Source: Limiplasma sp034927815 (GTDB lineage: Bacteria > Bacillota > Clostridia > Christensenellales > Aristaeellaceae). Taken from it: a stretch of 64,000 nt of DNA. Below are positions 25,119-33,986 of the stretch, one piece after another (position 1 is the stretch's first letter; the number at the start of each line of letters is the position of its first letter). The position numbers were made by a program, and so were the translations under genes. The DNA is taken from positions 62,001-126,000 of the forward strand of contig JAYFPK010000020.1 of the NCBI GenBank assembly GCA_034927815.1. Reading direction: 5' to 3'. The notes beneath the pieces are model-generated. The model ran no database searches. It had not been told where the DNA came from and saw only the letters and a program-made list of their open reading frames with translations.

Positions 25119-25802
25119 CTAGGCCCACTGGGCCGCTACCGGAGCGTCAATCACCATGCTGTCTTCCGTCACCCGGCAATCCAGGGCTGAGATGTGCACT
25201 CCGCCCTGGGCGGCCTCCCGCAACGCCTGGGCGAAGGCGGGATCGGTCCGGATGTTGGGGCGGAAAAGGGAGCACCCCTTCATCTGAATCACGAACACGG
25301 CATGGGCTTCATAGCCCTGGGCCACGGCCTTGGCCAACTCCCCCAGGTGCTTGGCGCCCCGCAGGGTGGGCGCGTCCGGGAACATGGCTAAGCCGTTTTC
25401 CTCCAGGGTCACGCCTTTCACCTCGATAAAGATTTTTTTCTCGGGGCTTTCCGCATAGAAATCGAAGCGGGAATCCCCAAAGCGGGCTTCGGGCTTCACC
25501 AAGGCGAGGCCGGGAAGAAAGCCCCCCTCCCGCAGGTATTCCCCAAAGGCGATGTTGGGAGCGTAGCTGTCCATGTTAATGAGGGCATCCCCCTTGTATA
25601 CGGCCACCACGTCGTAGCGGGTCGCCCGGGAGGGGTTTGCGGCCCTGTTGAGGATCAGCTTCGCCCCGGGCAGGAGCAGCTCCTTGCAGCGGCCGGTATT
25701 TTTTACATGGCAGCGCTGGACCTGGCCCTCCACCTCCACCATGGCGATGAAGCGGTTGGGCCGGGAGAGGAAAACCCCGGGGGTGGGATGTAAATAGCGC
25801 AT
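25119..25802 (-). CDS. sfsA: SfsA family DNA/RNA-binding nuclease-like protein
   Basis: A 227-residue SfsA protein. The family pattern is complete: FLSRPNRFIAMVEVEGQVQ (OB-like N-terminal domain), HVKNTGRCKELLLPGA, YDVVAVYKGDALINMDSYAPN and the restriction-endonuclease-like core FDFYAESPEKKIFIEVKGVTL with the acidic residues. It was named for sugar fermentation stimulation in E. coli; newer work on relatives suggests nuclease activity. It lies 42 bases downstream of the YcaQ-like gene on the same strand, a DNA-metabolism pairing. Its exact role is unclear. Confidence 0.93.
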   Translation of the reverse strand: MRYLHPTPGVFLSRPNRFIAMVEVEGQVQRCHVKNTGRCKELLLPGAKLILNRAANPSRATRYDVVAVYKGDALINMDSYAPNIAFGEYLREGGFLPGLALVKPEARFGDSRFDFYAESPEKKIFIEVKGVTLEENGLAMFPDAPTLRGAKHLGELAKAVAQGYEAHAVFVIQMKGCSLFRPNIRTDPAFAQALREAAQGGVHISALDCRVTEDSMVIDAPVAAQWA

Positions 25803-25844
25803 GAAAGCACCTCGGCGAATGGATTTGGGGGCGGCGGAGGAAGG

Positions 25845-27068
25845 TCAAGCCTCCTTGCGGAAGGAGACCTCCTTGGGCTCGTTGTGCCAGAAGCCCTCCT
25901 CCCAGCGGATCAGGGGCAGCTTGTGGAAACCCGCCAGCCGCCGCGCCTGCTCCTCCAGGGCGGCCCGAAAGGCGTCCGTGAGGGGGAACCCCTTTTCCGC
26001 CCAGAAGCGCTTCATGATCAGGGTCTTGCCCTTGCGGTCGCACAGGGGCTCCACCCGCCCGGCAAAGCGCTGGCCGTAGAGCACGGGCAGCACATAGTAG
26101 CTGAAGCGGCGCTGGGACTCCGGGTTGTAGATTTCCCATTTGTAGGAGAAGCCGAACAGTGCCTGAATGAGCTTGCGGTCCCACATCAGGCAATCCAGAG
26201 GCGCGAGGAAGCGGACTTGCTTTTTGCCCGAAAAGGGCTTTGCGCAGGAGGCGAGCAAAGCTTCGTCCTCCCTGCGGAGGTATAGGGGGACGGGGATCCC
26301 CTCCACCTGGACGGGGGAAATGGATTCCTCCCTTTGCAAGCGGGCAAAGGCGGCCTCCCGGGCCCGGCTGGTGAAGCCGCTGATTCCCAGCCAGGCGTCC
26401 GAGGCCCGGTTCCAGAGCATGCCCACCGCGCCGATGCGCCGCAGGGCTTGCCAAGCTTGCTGGTCCTCCGGGGTTTGGCAAGGGTTGGGGGTATGCAGCA
26501 GCTCCTTGGGCAAGCAGTCCTCCGCCAGGGCATAGCTCTTCACCGTGCCCTTCTTGTGGTGGATTACCAGCTCTCCCCGGAAATAAAGCCCTTCCAGGGC
26601 CGCCCGGCTCAGGGCCGTGGAACTCCAATACCAGTCGGCCTTTCCTTCCAGGGGCAGCTCCTGGGAGCTGGCATGCCCGTGCTCCCTCAAATGCGCCCGG
26701 ACCCGCTCCGCCACGGCCTCGATGGCCTCCCGGCTGCGGATGTCCTGGCGGTAGGCTTCCCGCACAGGCTCAAAATACGGCCACTCCTCGGTGAGCACCA
26801 AAGACATATTTTTATCCCAAAAATCCATGAGCACCCGGTCCTCATAGAGCAGCTCCCGGAGCATCTCCATGGCAAAGCCCTTCACCCGGCTCAAAAAGGC
26901 CAACTCATGGCTTTTGCCGCATACGTCCACCGGATCGTATTGCATGCAGCCCGTCTGGCGCACGTAGGCCAGGGCTCCGTCCTTTCCCACAAAGGGGGTG
27001 GGCCCCAGCAAGCCGTGCTTTTTCAATAAAAAGCGCTGGGCCTGCTCCTTGGAAATCGTGGAGGGCAT
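25845..27068 (-). CDS. YcaQ/AlkX-like DNA glycosylase (HTH_42 family)
   Basis: A 407-residue protein of the YcaQ/AlkZ family, glycosylases that release bulky alkylated bases and unhook interstrand crosslinks. Three winged-helix units make up the fold. The likely catalytic motif is Q-Y-D in TGCMQYDPVDV near residue 43; as I recall, AlkX/YcaQ enzymes use Q-x-D and AlkZ enzymes Q-x-Q, so this looks AlkX-like. Later conserved elements include SHELAFLSRVKGF, ADWYWSSTALSRAALEGLYFRGEL and FLAPLDCLMWDRKLI. GAGGAG precedes the ATG. sfsA follows on the same transcript. Some producers use such proteins for self-resistance, but no biosynthetic genes are near. Confidence 0.88.
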   Translation of the reverse strand: MPSTISKEQAQRFLLKKHGLLGPTPFVGKDGALAYVRQTGCMQYDPVDVCGKSHELAFLSRVKGFAMEMLRELLYEDRVLMDFWDKNMSLVLTEEWPYFEPVREAYRQDIRSREAIEAVAERVRAHLREHGHASSQELPLEGKADWYWSSTALSRAALEGLYFRGELVIHHKKGTVKSYALAEDCLPKELLHTPNPCQTPEDQQAWQALRRIGAVGMLWNRASDAWLGISGFTSRAREAAFARLQREESISPVQVEGIPVPLYLRREDEALLASCAKPFSGKKQVRFLAPLDCLMWDRKLIQALFGFSYKWEIYNPESQRRFSYYVLPVLYGQRFAGRVEPLCDRKGKTLIMKRFWAEKGFPLTDAFRAALEEQARRLAGFHKLPLIRWEEGFWHNEPKEVSFRKEA

Positions 27069-27109
27069 GGCTGTTCTCTCCTCGCTGTGTGGTGGGGGAG
27101 GGTCGTAGT

Positions 27110-27276
27110 GGCATCATATCACAGGAACAAGAGTTCTGTAAAGCTGAAGGGAAGAAAGACCCCCGGGGTGGAATTATCTGATTTTGATTTGTCCCTTGAA
27201 TGAAGAAGAGAGGCTTTTGTGGGGAAGAGTTTTTGGGGCTTTTGTCGCCGTGCCCAAACTGATTTCTTTCCTGTCA
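27110..27276. other. Intergenic, no gene seen
   Basis: No convincing open frame, tRNA or terminator is visible between the YcaQ gene and the left end of the repeat. The longest frames here lack ribosome binding sites. Confidence 0.4.
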
Positions 27277-27413
27277 CAGGAAACGAGTCGTTAGGGGGCC
27301 GGGGGGGGGATAAAGCTCAACCCAAGCCCCGGACCCCGATGGATGCTCACAAGTCTCTTCTTAGCAAGTTGCCGCGACTTGGAAATGACAGCAGGCCTCT
27401 TTTGAAACCTGTC
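27277..27413. repeat. Dispersed repeat, short copy
   Basis: Shares both ends with the copy at 43074-43466: the left end CAGGAAACGA then CGTTAGGGGGCCGGGGGG, and the right end TTGCCGCGACTT, AAATGACAG and a CTGTC end. The outer ends read roughly as inverted (CAGG and CCTGTC). The middle is different and shorter here. It looks like a small non-autonomous mobile or MITE-like element, with no open frame. Confidence 0.55.
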
Positions 27414-27584
27414 TAGTCCAGGGGACATAAAACCTTCCTCTTGGTATATAAATCGATACACAAGGCTAGCACAGCATAGCCATAATCAAAGGATCAAAGG
27501 GCAGGTGAAACATCCTTCTCCCCCCTTTTCTTAGCGGCGCCGTCCTGAAAACAACCTGAAAACACTCTGTTTCCCGCCTTTTCG
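27414..27584. other. Intergenic, AT-rich, no gene seen
   Basis: Between the repeat and the glycosyltransferase promoter there is no supported gene. Confidence 0.4.
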
Positions 27585-27613
27585 TTGCATTTGTCCGGCC
27601 CCTGCGCTATACT
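27585..27613 (+). promoter_or_regulatory. Promoter of the glycosyltransferase/feo region
   Basis: TTGCAT (27585-27590), 17-bp spacer, TATACT (27608-27613). Confidence 0.65.
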
Positions 27614-27663
27614 AGAGTATCAAGCATTTGCGTGTCCAAACCACAGAACGGGAGGGATTTCGG

Positions 27664-28947
27664 ATGCGGTACAACATGATTTGCATCGGTTCCACCGGCG
27701 ATGTGCGCCCCTATGTGCTTTTGGGGCGGGAGCTTACCAAGCGGGGCCATGACGTGGGCATCTGCGCCTTTGAGGATTTCCGGGAGCTGATCCAAAAGGA
27801 AGGCATGCGGTTTTTGCCCCTGACCGGGAACGTGAAGCTGCTGATGAGCAAGCTGATGAAGCCGGGCACCAGCGGGCTGGCGTATCTCAAACAGGTCCGG
27901 GATGGCCTGGAGATGATTTTGACGCCCTTTTTGGCGGACCTGGAGGCGGCCAGCAAGGACTGCGATGTGATCGTGTCCACGTACCTGGGGTCGGTGATTC
28001 AATCCATGGCGGAGGTACGGGGCGTGCCCTTTATTCAGACCCACTATTTTCCCATGGACCCCACCAGCACCACGCCCATTTCCTCCGCCCCCGGCCAGCG
28101 GGCGGGCAAAGGCTGGAACCTGATGAGCTACCAGCTTGCTTATCTGCTCATCAACGCCCTGGAGCGCTGGTATCTGGCGGATTGGCGCAAGGAACACGGC
28201 ATGAGGCCCCGCAAGCTCCAGGCCGAGCCCAACTATTACCTCAACGGGCATCTGATCCCCGTGCTCTACGCCATCAGCCCTTTGCTGATGCCCAGGCCCC
28301 GCTCCTGGGGGGAGAACATCCACATGACGGGGTTCTGGCTGGATGAGGAGGAAGAGGACTTCACCCCGGACCCGGAGCTGGAAGCGTTTCTGAAAGCCGG
28401 GCCCAAGCCCGTATACATCGGCTTTGGCTCCATGACCAGCGGCGACATGGGGGAGACCCTGGGCATCGTCCTGGACGCCATTGAGCGCAGCGGCGTGCGG
28501 GCCGTGCTTTCCACAGGCTGGGGCGGCGTGGAGATTCCCCGGCGCAAGAATGTCCATGTGGTGGGCTATGTGCCCCACTGTTGGCTGTTTGAGCATGTGG
28601 CCGCCGTGGTGCACCACGGCGGGGCGGGCACCACGGCGGCGGGCATCCTGGCCGGGCGGCCCACTTTGGTGATTCCCTTTGGAGGGGATCAGCCCTTTTG
28701 GGCCATGCGGGTGCGCATGCTGGGCCTGGGACCCCAGCCCATCCGAAGGGAGAAGCTCACCGCCGCCAAGCTCAGCAAGGCTTTGCAGAACCTGGTCTCG
28801 GTGAAAACCTACCGGGTAGCGGCCCGGGAGGTGGGCGAGCGCCTTCGCAACGAGCAAGGAACCATCATCGCCGCCAACATCATCGAGCACGAGGTGCGCA
28901 AATGGCTCCGGGAGGACGACCCCTGGATGCCCACCCTCAAGGTTTGA
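27664..28947 (+). CDS. UGT/MGT-type glycosyltransferase (GT1)
   Basis: A 427-residue GT-B fold family 1 glycosyltransferase. ATG 27664 follows GGGAGGG; an upstream start would add 12 residues. The N-terminal acceptor domain begins MICIGSTGDVRPYVLLGREL, typical of sterol and macrolide glucosyltransferases. The C-terminal nucleotide-sugar domain has the signature VVHHGGAGTTAAGILAGRP and VIPFGGDQPFWA. The relatives transfer glucose to sterols, flavonoids, glycolipids or macrolides. In this window a macrolide-type efflux leader is also present, so antibiotic modification is a possibility but untested. The feoA gene starts 31 bases downstream. Confidence 0.88.
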   Translation: MRYNMICIGSTGDVRPYVLLGRELTKRGHDVGICAFEDFRELIQKEGMRFLPLTGNVKLLMSKLMKPGTSGLAYLKQVRDGLEMILTPFLADLEAASKDCDVIVSTYLGSVIQSMAEVRGVPFIQTHYFPMDPTSTTPISSAPGQRAGKGWNLMSYQLAYLLINALERWYLADWRKEHGMRPRKLQAEPNYYLNGHLIPVLYAISPLLMPRPRSWGENIHMTGFWLDEEEEDFTPDPELEAFLKAGPKPVYIGFGSMTSGDMGETLGIVLDAIERSGVRAVLSTGWGGVEIPRRKNVHVVGYVPHCWLFEHVAAVVHHGGAGTTAAGILAGRPTLVIPFGGDQPFWAMRVRMLGLGPQPIRREKLTAAKLSKALQNLVSVKTYRVAAREVGERLRNEQGTIIAANIIEHEVRKWLREDDPWMPTLKV

Positions 28948-28978
28948 CCCCCAAAGACCCAAGCGGGAGGCGCTGGAT

Positions 28979-29251
28979 ATGCACGGCAAGGATACACAGC
29001 CCCGTACCTTGGCGGACTTGAAGCCCGGCGAAAGCGGCATCGTGGCCCAGGTGGGCGGGGAAGGCGCGCTGCACCGGCACCTGCTGGACATGGGCATTAC
29101 CCCGGGGGTTTCTATTTTGCTGCAAAAGACCGCCCCCATGGGCGATCCTTTGGAGCTTCACCTTCGGGGATACGCCCTGACCCTCCGGGTGGAGGACGCC
29201 CGCAAGATCGTGCTGGAGAGGGACGGGGGAACGAAAAGGGCCCCGGGGTAA
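28979..29251 (+). CDS. feoA: Ferrous iron transport protein A
   Basis: A 90-residue SH3-like FeoA. Family pattern TLADLKPGESGIVAQVGGEG, HRHLLDMGITPG and DPLELHLRGYALTLRVEDARKI is clear. It assists FeoB, encoded about 200 bases downstream. GGGAGG lies upstream of the ATG. The C-terminal KRAPG tail is short and basic. It follows the glycosyltransferase gene closely and may share its promoter. Confidence 0.95.
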   Translation: MHGKDTQPRTLADLKPGESGIVAQVGGEGALHRHLLDMGITPGVSILLQKTAPMGDPLELHLRGYALTLRVEDARKIVLERDGGTKRAPG

Positions 29252-29289
29252 CGCTTGCCCAAAACCCAGCATCCGCCAAATCCATCCTT

Positions 29290-29311
29290 TGAACCCTTTT
29301 TTCTGGGTTCA
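29290..29311 (+). terminator. Hairpin after feoA
   Basis: TGAACCC and GGGTTCA pair around a T-rich loop just after feoA. No downstream T-tract is evident, so it may act as a weak terminator or processing site. Confidence 0.35.
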
Positions 29312-29353
29312 GAGGATCATTCCCGGATCATATCTTTATCATATCCTATTCTC

Positions 29354-29410
29354 TTTGACCGCGTGAAACGCGGTCAAAATCGGGTCCAGGGCATAGAGCC
29401 CTGGGGGTCC
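29354..29410. repeat. Palindromic intergenic element between feoA and feoB
   Basis: TTTGACCGCG-TGAAA-CGCGGTCAAA (29354-29378) is a perfect 10-bp hairpin. It is followed by a GC-rich AGGGC/GCCCT hairpin and a CCGGGGACAGCGCCCTGG run. A similar GC-rich palindrome occurs near 43360-43400, so these may be one dispersed intergenic family. Confidence 0.4.
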
Positions 29411-29457
29411 GGGGACAGCGCCCTGGCCCCCCGCCCCCTCACATAAAGGAGCCTATC

Positions 29458-31566
29458 ATGCGCTATACCTTTGCCCTGGCGGGAAACCAGAACAGCGGAA
29501 AGACGACGCTTTTTAACCAGCTTACAGGCAGCAGCCAGCATGTGGGAAACTGGCCGGGAGTCACGGTGGAGCAAAAGACCGGGACGATGCTGCACCACCA
29601 CCATGGAAAGCAGACCCACCTGGGGTTGCCCTTTTGGCATGCAAAGGGGCGAAAAGGCACGGACCGGCAGCTTCCGGAGAAGTACAGCGACGTGACCGTG
29701 GTGGACCTGCCGGGCATTTATTCCCTGAGCCCCTATTCCATGGAGGAGGTCATCAGCCGGAACTTTATCCTCCGGGAGAAGCCCGATTTGGTCATCAACA
29801 TCGTGGACGCCACCAATTTGGAGCGGAATCTGTACCTGACCCTCCAGCTTTTACAGCTGGGGCGGCCGGTGGTTATCGCCCTGAACATGATGGACGAGAT
29901 ACGCAGCCAGGGGGATGTGATCGACCTAAGGGCCATGGAAAAGGCCCTGGGGGTGCCCGTGGTGGCGATTTCCGCCCGCAAGGGCGAGGGCCTGGACGAG
30001 CTGGTGCGGCGCTCCATGGACGTGGCCCAGTACCGTCAGCTTCCCGCCAAGCTGGACATTTGCCAGGGCGCGGCCCACAAGGCCCTTCACGCGGTGGCGC
30101 ATTTGGTGGAGCACAGCGCCATGGCCAAGGACATCACCCCGCTGTACGCCGCCACCAAGCTCTTTGAGGGCGACGAGCCGATGCTCAAGGAATTGGAACT
30201 GCCCAAGGAAACGGAGCATATCATAGAGGAAATCCTCTGCGCCATGGAGAAGGAGGTGGGCATGGAGCGGGCGGCGGTGATGGCGGATACCCGCTACCGC
30301 TTCCTCGAGGGGATGCTCGCCTCCTGCGTCACCCGCAACCCCAACGCCCCCGGCAACCTCAGCGACAGGATCGACGGGGTGCTGACCCACCGGCTGCTGG
30401 CGATCCCGGTGTTTCTGGTGATGATGCTGTCGGTGTTTTTCATCACCTTCGGCCCCTTTGGCGCCATGGTGGCGGATTGGTTCTCGGGGCTGGTGGACGG
30501 CGGCATCCAACTGCTGGGGGGAGCGCTGGAGGGCTGGGGCGTGGCCCCCTGGGTGCGGGAGTTGCTGGTGAAGGGCGTGCTCACCGGCGTGGGCAGCGTG
30601 CTGAGCTTCATGCCCACGATTTTGATCCTGTTCTTGCTGCTCTCCATCCTGGAGGACAGCGGGTATATGGCCCGGGCGGCCTTTTTGATGGATAAGCCCC
30701 TGCGGGCCCTGGGCCTCAATGGCCGCAGCTTCATCCCCATGATGATGGGCTTCGGGTGCAGCGTGCCCGCCATCATGAGCGCCCGCAGCATGAACACCCA
30801 GCGGGACCGCCGCTTTACTATCATGCTCACGCCCTTCATGAGCTGCGGGGCCAAGGTGCCCATCTACGCCCTGTTTACGGCGGCATTCTTCCCGGAGAAC
30901 CAGGTGGTGGTGATGAGCGGCCTGTACATCACCGGAATTTTGATGTCCATCGCCGCGGGGCTGCTGCTCAAGCGCTTTGTGTTCCATGGGGACGCGTCCC
31001 CCTTCATCATGGAGCTGCCCAGCTACCGCCTGCCCACCCCCCGCAATGTGGGGCGGCAGATGTGGGATAAGGCCAAGGATTTCATCCACCGGGCGTTTAC
31101 GGTGATCTTTCTGGCTACCCTGGTGGTGTGGTTTTTGCAGAGCTTCACCTTCCGCCTTACCCAGGCCCAGAGTATCCAGGAGAGCATGCTGGGCTCCATC
31201 GCGGGGTTCATCGCCCCGGTGTTCACCCCCGCCGGGTTTGGCAATGTCCAGGCCGCCACCGCGGTTTTGACGGGGATCATGGCTAAGGAAAGCGTGGTCA
31301 GCACCTTGGCGGTGCTCTCCGGGGCCCAGGCGGATAGCGCCCAGCTGCTGGCGAATCTGCATAGCATCTTCCCCGGCACGCTGTCGGCCATTTCCTTTTT
31401 GCTGTTCGTGCTGCTGTACATGCCCTGCGTGGCGGCCTTCGCGGCCATGCGCCGGGAGATGGAGAGCCTGCGCTGGGCCTTTTGGACCGTGGCCGGGCAA
31501 ACGGCCCTGGCCTGGGTGATCGCCACGCTGGTCTACCAGGGAGGCATGCTGCTGGGACTGGGCTGA
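29458..31566 (+). CDS. feoB: Ferrous iron transport protein B
   Basis: A 702-residue FeoB, the ferrous iron transporter of the cytoplasmic membrane. The N-terminal G-domain has G1 GNQNSGKTTLFNQLTG, G2-like TVEQKTG, G3 DLPGIYSLSPYS and G4 NMMD. The membrane domain has about eight helices with the Gate motifs PMMMGFGCSVPAIMSAR and ESVVSTLAVL, which contains the conserved Cys. Length is typical of Clostridial FeoB. It is followed by the Cys-rich small Feo protein. The region has no visible Fur or DtxR box. Confidence 0.97.
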   Translation: MRYTFALAGNQNSGKTTLFNQLTGSSQHVGNWPGVTVEQKTGTMLHHHHGKQTHLGLPFWHAKGRKGTDRQLPEKYSDVTVVDLPGIYSLSPYSMEEVISRNFILREKPDLVINIVDATNLERNLYLTLQLLQLGRPVVIALNMMDEIRSQGDVIDLRAMEKALGVPVVAISARKGEGLDELVRRSMDVAQYRQLPAKLDICQGAAHKALHAVAHLVEHSAMAKDITPLYAATKLFEGDEPMLKELELPKETEHIIEEILCAMEKEVGMERAAVMADTRYRFLEGMLASCVTRNPNAPGNLSDRIDGVLTHRLLAIPVFLVMMLSVFFITFGPFGAMVADWFSGLVDGGIQLLGGALEGWGVAPWVRELLVKGVLTGVGSVLSFMPTILILFLLLSILEDSGYMARAAFLMDKPLRALGLNGRSFIPMMMGFGCSVPAIMSARSMNTQRDRRFTIMLTPFMSCGAKVPIYALFTAAFFPENQVVVMSGLYITGILMSIAAGLLLKRFVFHGDASPFIMELPSYRLPTPRNVGRQMWDKAKDFIHRAFTVIFLATLVVWFLQSFTFRLTQAQSIQESMLGSIAGFIAPVFTPAGFGNVQAATAVLTGIMAKESVVSTLAVLSGAQADSAQLLANLHSIFPGTLSAISFLLFVLLYMPCVAAFAAMRREMESLRWAFWTVAGQTALAWVIATLVYQGGMLLGLG

Positions 31567-31611
31567 GGAATGGGTGCGGCCGGCCAAAGACCGGCCTTCC
31601 GGAGCGGAGGG

Positions 31612-31842
31612 ATGAAAGTGGGCTTTACGCTGACGATTGTGATCCCCCTGGTGGTGCTGGCCTACGCCGCGTGGCTGGTGGCGCGGATGGTGCGGGCCCG
31701 GCGCAGGGGCGGAAGCGCCTGCGGCTATGGCGGCTGCGCCGGCTGCCCCATGGCGGCGGGCTGCCAGCTGGCAAAGAAGCGGGAAGCGGACAAGGGGGAG
31801 CCGGGGGAAACCGGCCATGCGGAGAAAGGGGAAAAAACATGA
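31612..31842 (+). CDS. FeoB-associated Cys-rich membrane protein
   Basis: A 76-residue membrane protein of the FeoB-associated Cys-rich family (PF12669, from memory). ATG 31612 is chosen because GGAGCGGAGGG lies at once upstream and the hydrophobic helix (LTIVIPLVVLAYAAWLVARM) then starts at residue 5. A cysteine cluster follows: ACGYGGCAGCPMAAGCQ, about residues 38-55. The C-terminal tail is charged. It probably serves the FeoB complex in iron handling, in place of the enterobacterial FeoC. The stop overlaps the start of nrdG by 4 bases. Confidence 0.88.
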   Translation: MKVGFTLTIVIPLVVLAYAAWLVARMVRARRRGGSACGYGGCAGCPMAAGCQLAKKREADKGEPGETGHAEKGEKT

Positions 31843-32357
31843 GCCGGACCATTCGGTTATATGGCTTGGAGACGGATTCCATCGTGGACGGCATCGGCTA
31901 CCGGACAGCTATTTTTACCCAGGGCTGCCATCACGGTTGCGAGGGTTGCCACAATCCCGGAAGCCATGATCCCCAGGCGGGCGTGGAATGGACCTTGGAT
32001 GATGTGGAGAAGAAGTTTTCGGGGAATCCTTTGCTGGACGGCATCACCCTCTCCGGCGGGGAACCCTTTTTGCAGCCCGGCCCTTGCGCCGAGCTGGCCC
32101 GCCGGGCCCATGCCAAGGGGCTGTCCGTATGGGTGTACAGCGGCTTCACCTATGAGGAGCTGCAAAGGATGGCCCAGCGGGACGGGGACGCGAGGGCTTT
32201 GCTGGAGGAATGCGACGTGCTGGTGGATGGCCGCTTTGTGCTGGCCCAGCGCTCCCTGGAGCTGAATTTTTGCGGCAGCCGCAACCAGCGGGTCATCGAC
32301 ATGGCCAGGACCCGCCAGGAGGGCAAGGTGATCCTGTTTACGCCGCCGGAGTGGTAA
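31839..32357 (+). CDS. nrdG: Anaerobic ribonucleotide reductase activating protein
   Basis: A 172-residue radical SAM activase that generates the glycyl radical on NrdD. The iron-sulfur cluster motif is CHHGCEGC in GCHHGCEGCHNPGSHDP, an NrdG-type CxxxCxxC. The GGEP motif (SGGEPFLQP) for SAM follows, and the C-terminal region FCGSRNQRVIDM is typical. Its start overlaps the Cys-rich Feo gene (ATGA at 31839-31842). No nrdD is adjacent, so its partner must lie elsewhere. Co-expression with iron uptake genes fits its need for an iron-sulfur cluster. Confidence 0.93.
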   Translation: MSRTIRLYGLETDSIVDGIGYRTAIFTQGCHHGCEGCHNPGSHDPQAGVEWTLDDVEKKFSGNPLLDGITLSGGEPFLQPGPCAELARRAHAKGLSVWVYSGFTYEELQRMAQRDGDARALLEECDVLVDGRFVLAQRSLELNFCGSRNQRVIDMARTRQEGKVILFTPPEW

Positions 32358-32366
32358 GGAGGAAGC

Positions 32367-33371
32367 ATGGGCAAAAAGCTGACGTTGCTGGCAACCGGGG
32401 GAACCATCGCCAGCACCCCCAGCCAAAGCGGACTCATCCCCACCCTGCGGGGGGATGAGCTGCTGGAGGCGGTGCGGGATGCCTTGCCTTGCCAGGTTCA
32501 GGCCCGGGACGTGTTCATGATGGACAGCAGCAACATGCAGCCCGAGGAGTGGTGCGCCCTGGCCAGGGCGGCCCACGAGGCGCTGGAAACCAGCGACGGC
32601 GTGGTGATCACCCATGGCACGGACACCATGGCCTATACGGCCTCGGCCCTGTCCTTCATGCTGGCGGGGGTTCCCAAGCCCGTGATCCTCACCGGCTCCC
32701 AGTTGCCGTTGCGGCATCCCCTCACCGATGGGCGGAGCAACCTGCTCCGGGCCATGGCCGCCGCCTGCCAGGGGGTGGGCGGCGTGTACGTGTGCTTTGA
32801 CGAAAAGCTGATCTCCGGGGTGCGGTGCGTGAAAACCCATACCACCGCCATGGACGCCTTCGCCAGTATCAACGGCCCCATGGCGGGACATTTTGACGCG
32901 GAGGGCATGCATATCGGCCATCCCCAGCCCTTTACCCCGCCCCCGGGGGAGGGGAAGGCGTACAGGCTCCGGGCCGCCCTGGACCCCCGGGTGTTCTTGC
33001 TCAAGCTGATTCCCGGCACCTCCCCGGATGTGCTGCGCTACGTGCGGGAGGCCCGCTACAAAGGACTGGTGATCGAGGCCTTCGGGCTGGGGGGGCTGCA
33101 CTACATCCGCCGGAACCTGGTGAAGGCCCTGGAGGAGCTGGAGGAAAGCGGCATGGAGGTGTTGGTGGTGAGCCAATGCCTTCACGAAAAGGCGGATTTC
33201 TCCGTGTACGAGGTGGGCCGGGGCATGATGCGGGGCCATGTTCACAGCGGCTTTGACATGACCACGGAGGCGGCGGTATGCAAGCTGATGTGGGCCCTGG
33301 GGCAGCAGGACCCGCTGAAATGGCTGGCCGGGCCCCTGGTGGGGGAATACCTGATGCCCGGGGGAGCCTGA
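32367..33371 (+). CDS. ansA: Type I L-asparaginase
   Basis: A 334-residue cytoplasmic-type asparaginase hydrolysing asparagine to aspartate and ammonia. First catalytic motif TLLATGGTIAS (Thr near residue 11) and second motif VVITHGTDTMAYTA are complete. Further conserved stretches are GSQLPLRHPLTDGRSNL and GFDMTTEAAVCKL. There is no signal peptide. It follows nrdG by 10 bases, so it is likely in the feo-nrdG transcript. Confidence 0.94.
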   Translation: MGKKLTLLATGGTIASTPSQSGLIPTLRGDELLEAVRDALPCQVQARDVFMMDSSNMQPEEWCALARAAHEALETSDGVVITHGTDTMAYTASALSFMLAGVPKPVILTGSQLPLRHPLTDGRSNLLRAMAAACQGVGGVYVCFDEKLISGVRCVKTHTTAMDAFASINGPMAGHFDAEGMHIGHPQPFTPPPGEGKAYRLRAALDPRVFLLKLIPGTSPDVLRYVREARYKGLVIEAFGLGGLHYIRRNLVKALEELEESGMEVLVVSQCLHEKADFSVYEVGRGMMRGHVHSGFDMTTEAAVCKLMWALGQQDPLKWLAGPLVGEYLMPGGA

Positions 33372-33395
33372 GGCAAAATTGTCTGCCGGATGCCC

Positions 33396-33424
33396 ATGAC
33401 AAGGCTGGAAATCCGTGGTATAAT
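33396..33424 (+). promoter_or_regulatory. Promoter of bfr
   Basis: ATGACA (33396-33401), 17-bp spacer, TATAAT (33419-33424). Confidence 0.75.
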
Positions 33425-33501
33425 ACCTCCATAGTCACGTGAACCCGCTGGGCCCGGGTGTGGCGGCGGGACACAAAAGCAGCATGAAAGGGGCTTTGAG
33501 T

Positions 33502-33969
33502 ATGAAAGGCGATCCCAAACTGATTGAAACCTTGAACTTTTTGCTGGCCGATGAGCTCACCGCCATCAACCAGTACATCGTCCACGCGGAGATGTGCGAG
33601 GACTGGGGCTACGGCAAGCTGCACCATGGCTTTGAAAAGAGGGCCATCGATGAGATGAAGCATGCGGAAAAGCTCATCGGCAGGATTCTCTTCCTGGGAG
33701 GCACCCCCATTGTGACCAATCTGAACCACATCCACATCGGCGCGGAGGTTCCCGCCCAGGTGGAAAACGACCGGGAGGCCGAGGCGGGCGCCATCAAGGC
33801 ATATAACGAGGCCATCGCCCTGGCGGGAGAGCTGAAGGATTACGCCACCCGGGATATCCTGGTGCAAATCCTTAACGACGAGGACCGCCATATGGACGAA
33901 TTGGAGGAAATGCAAGACCAGATCGGCCAGATGTCCTTGCCTATTTTCCTTACCACCCAGGTGGGGTAA
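33502..33969 (+). CDS. bfr: Bacterioferritin
   Basis: A 155-residue bacterioferritin (24-mer iron-storage cage). ATG 33502 is preferred over ATG 33484 because AAAGGGG (33487-33493) stands 8 bases before it; the upstream start has no site. The di-iron ferroxidase ligands are recognisable: Glu in LLADELTAINQYIVHAEMCE, Glu and His in FEKRAIDEMKHAEKL, and the later pair in ILVQILNDEDRHMDELEEM. A Met suitable as heme ligand is in EMCEDWGYG. It has its own promoter and terminator. Confidence 0.93.
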   Translation: MKGDPKLIETLNFLLADELTAINQYIVHAEMCEDWGYGKLHHGFEKRAIDEMKHAEKLIGRILFLGGTPIVTNLNHIHIGAEVPAQVENDREAEAGAIKAYNEAIALAGELKDYATRDILVQILNDEDRHMDELEEMQDQIGQMSLPIFLTTQVG

Positions 33970-33986
33970 GGGCGGCGCATGCAAGC

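Noticed and set aside
27110..27660. CRISPR array or tRNA in the long gap
   Set aside because: No regular repeat-spacer pattern and no tRNA-like TTCGAATC arm were seen; a single repeat element explains part of it.
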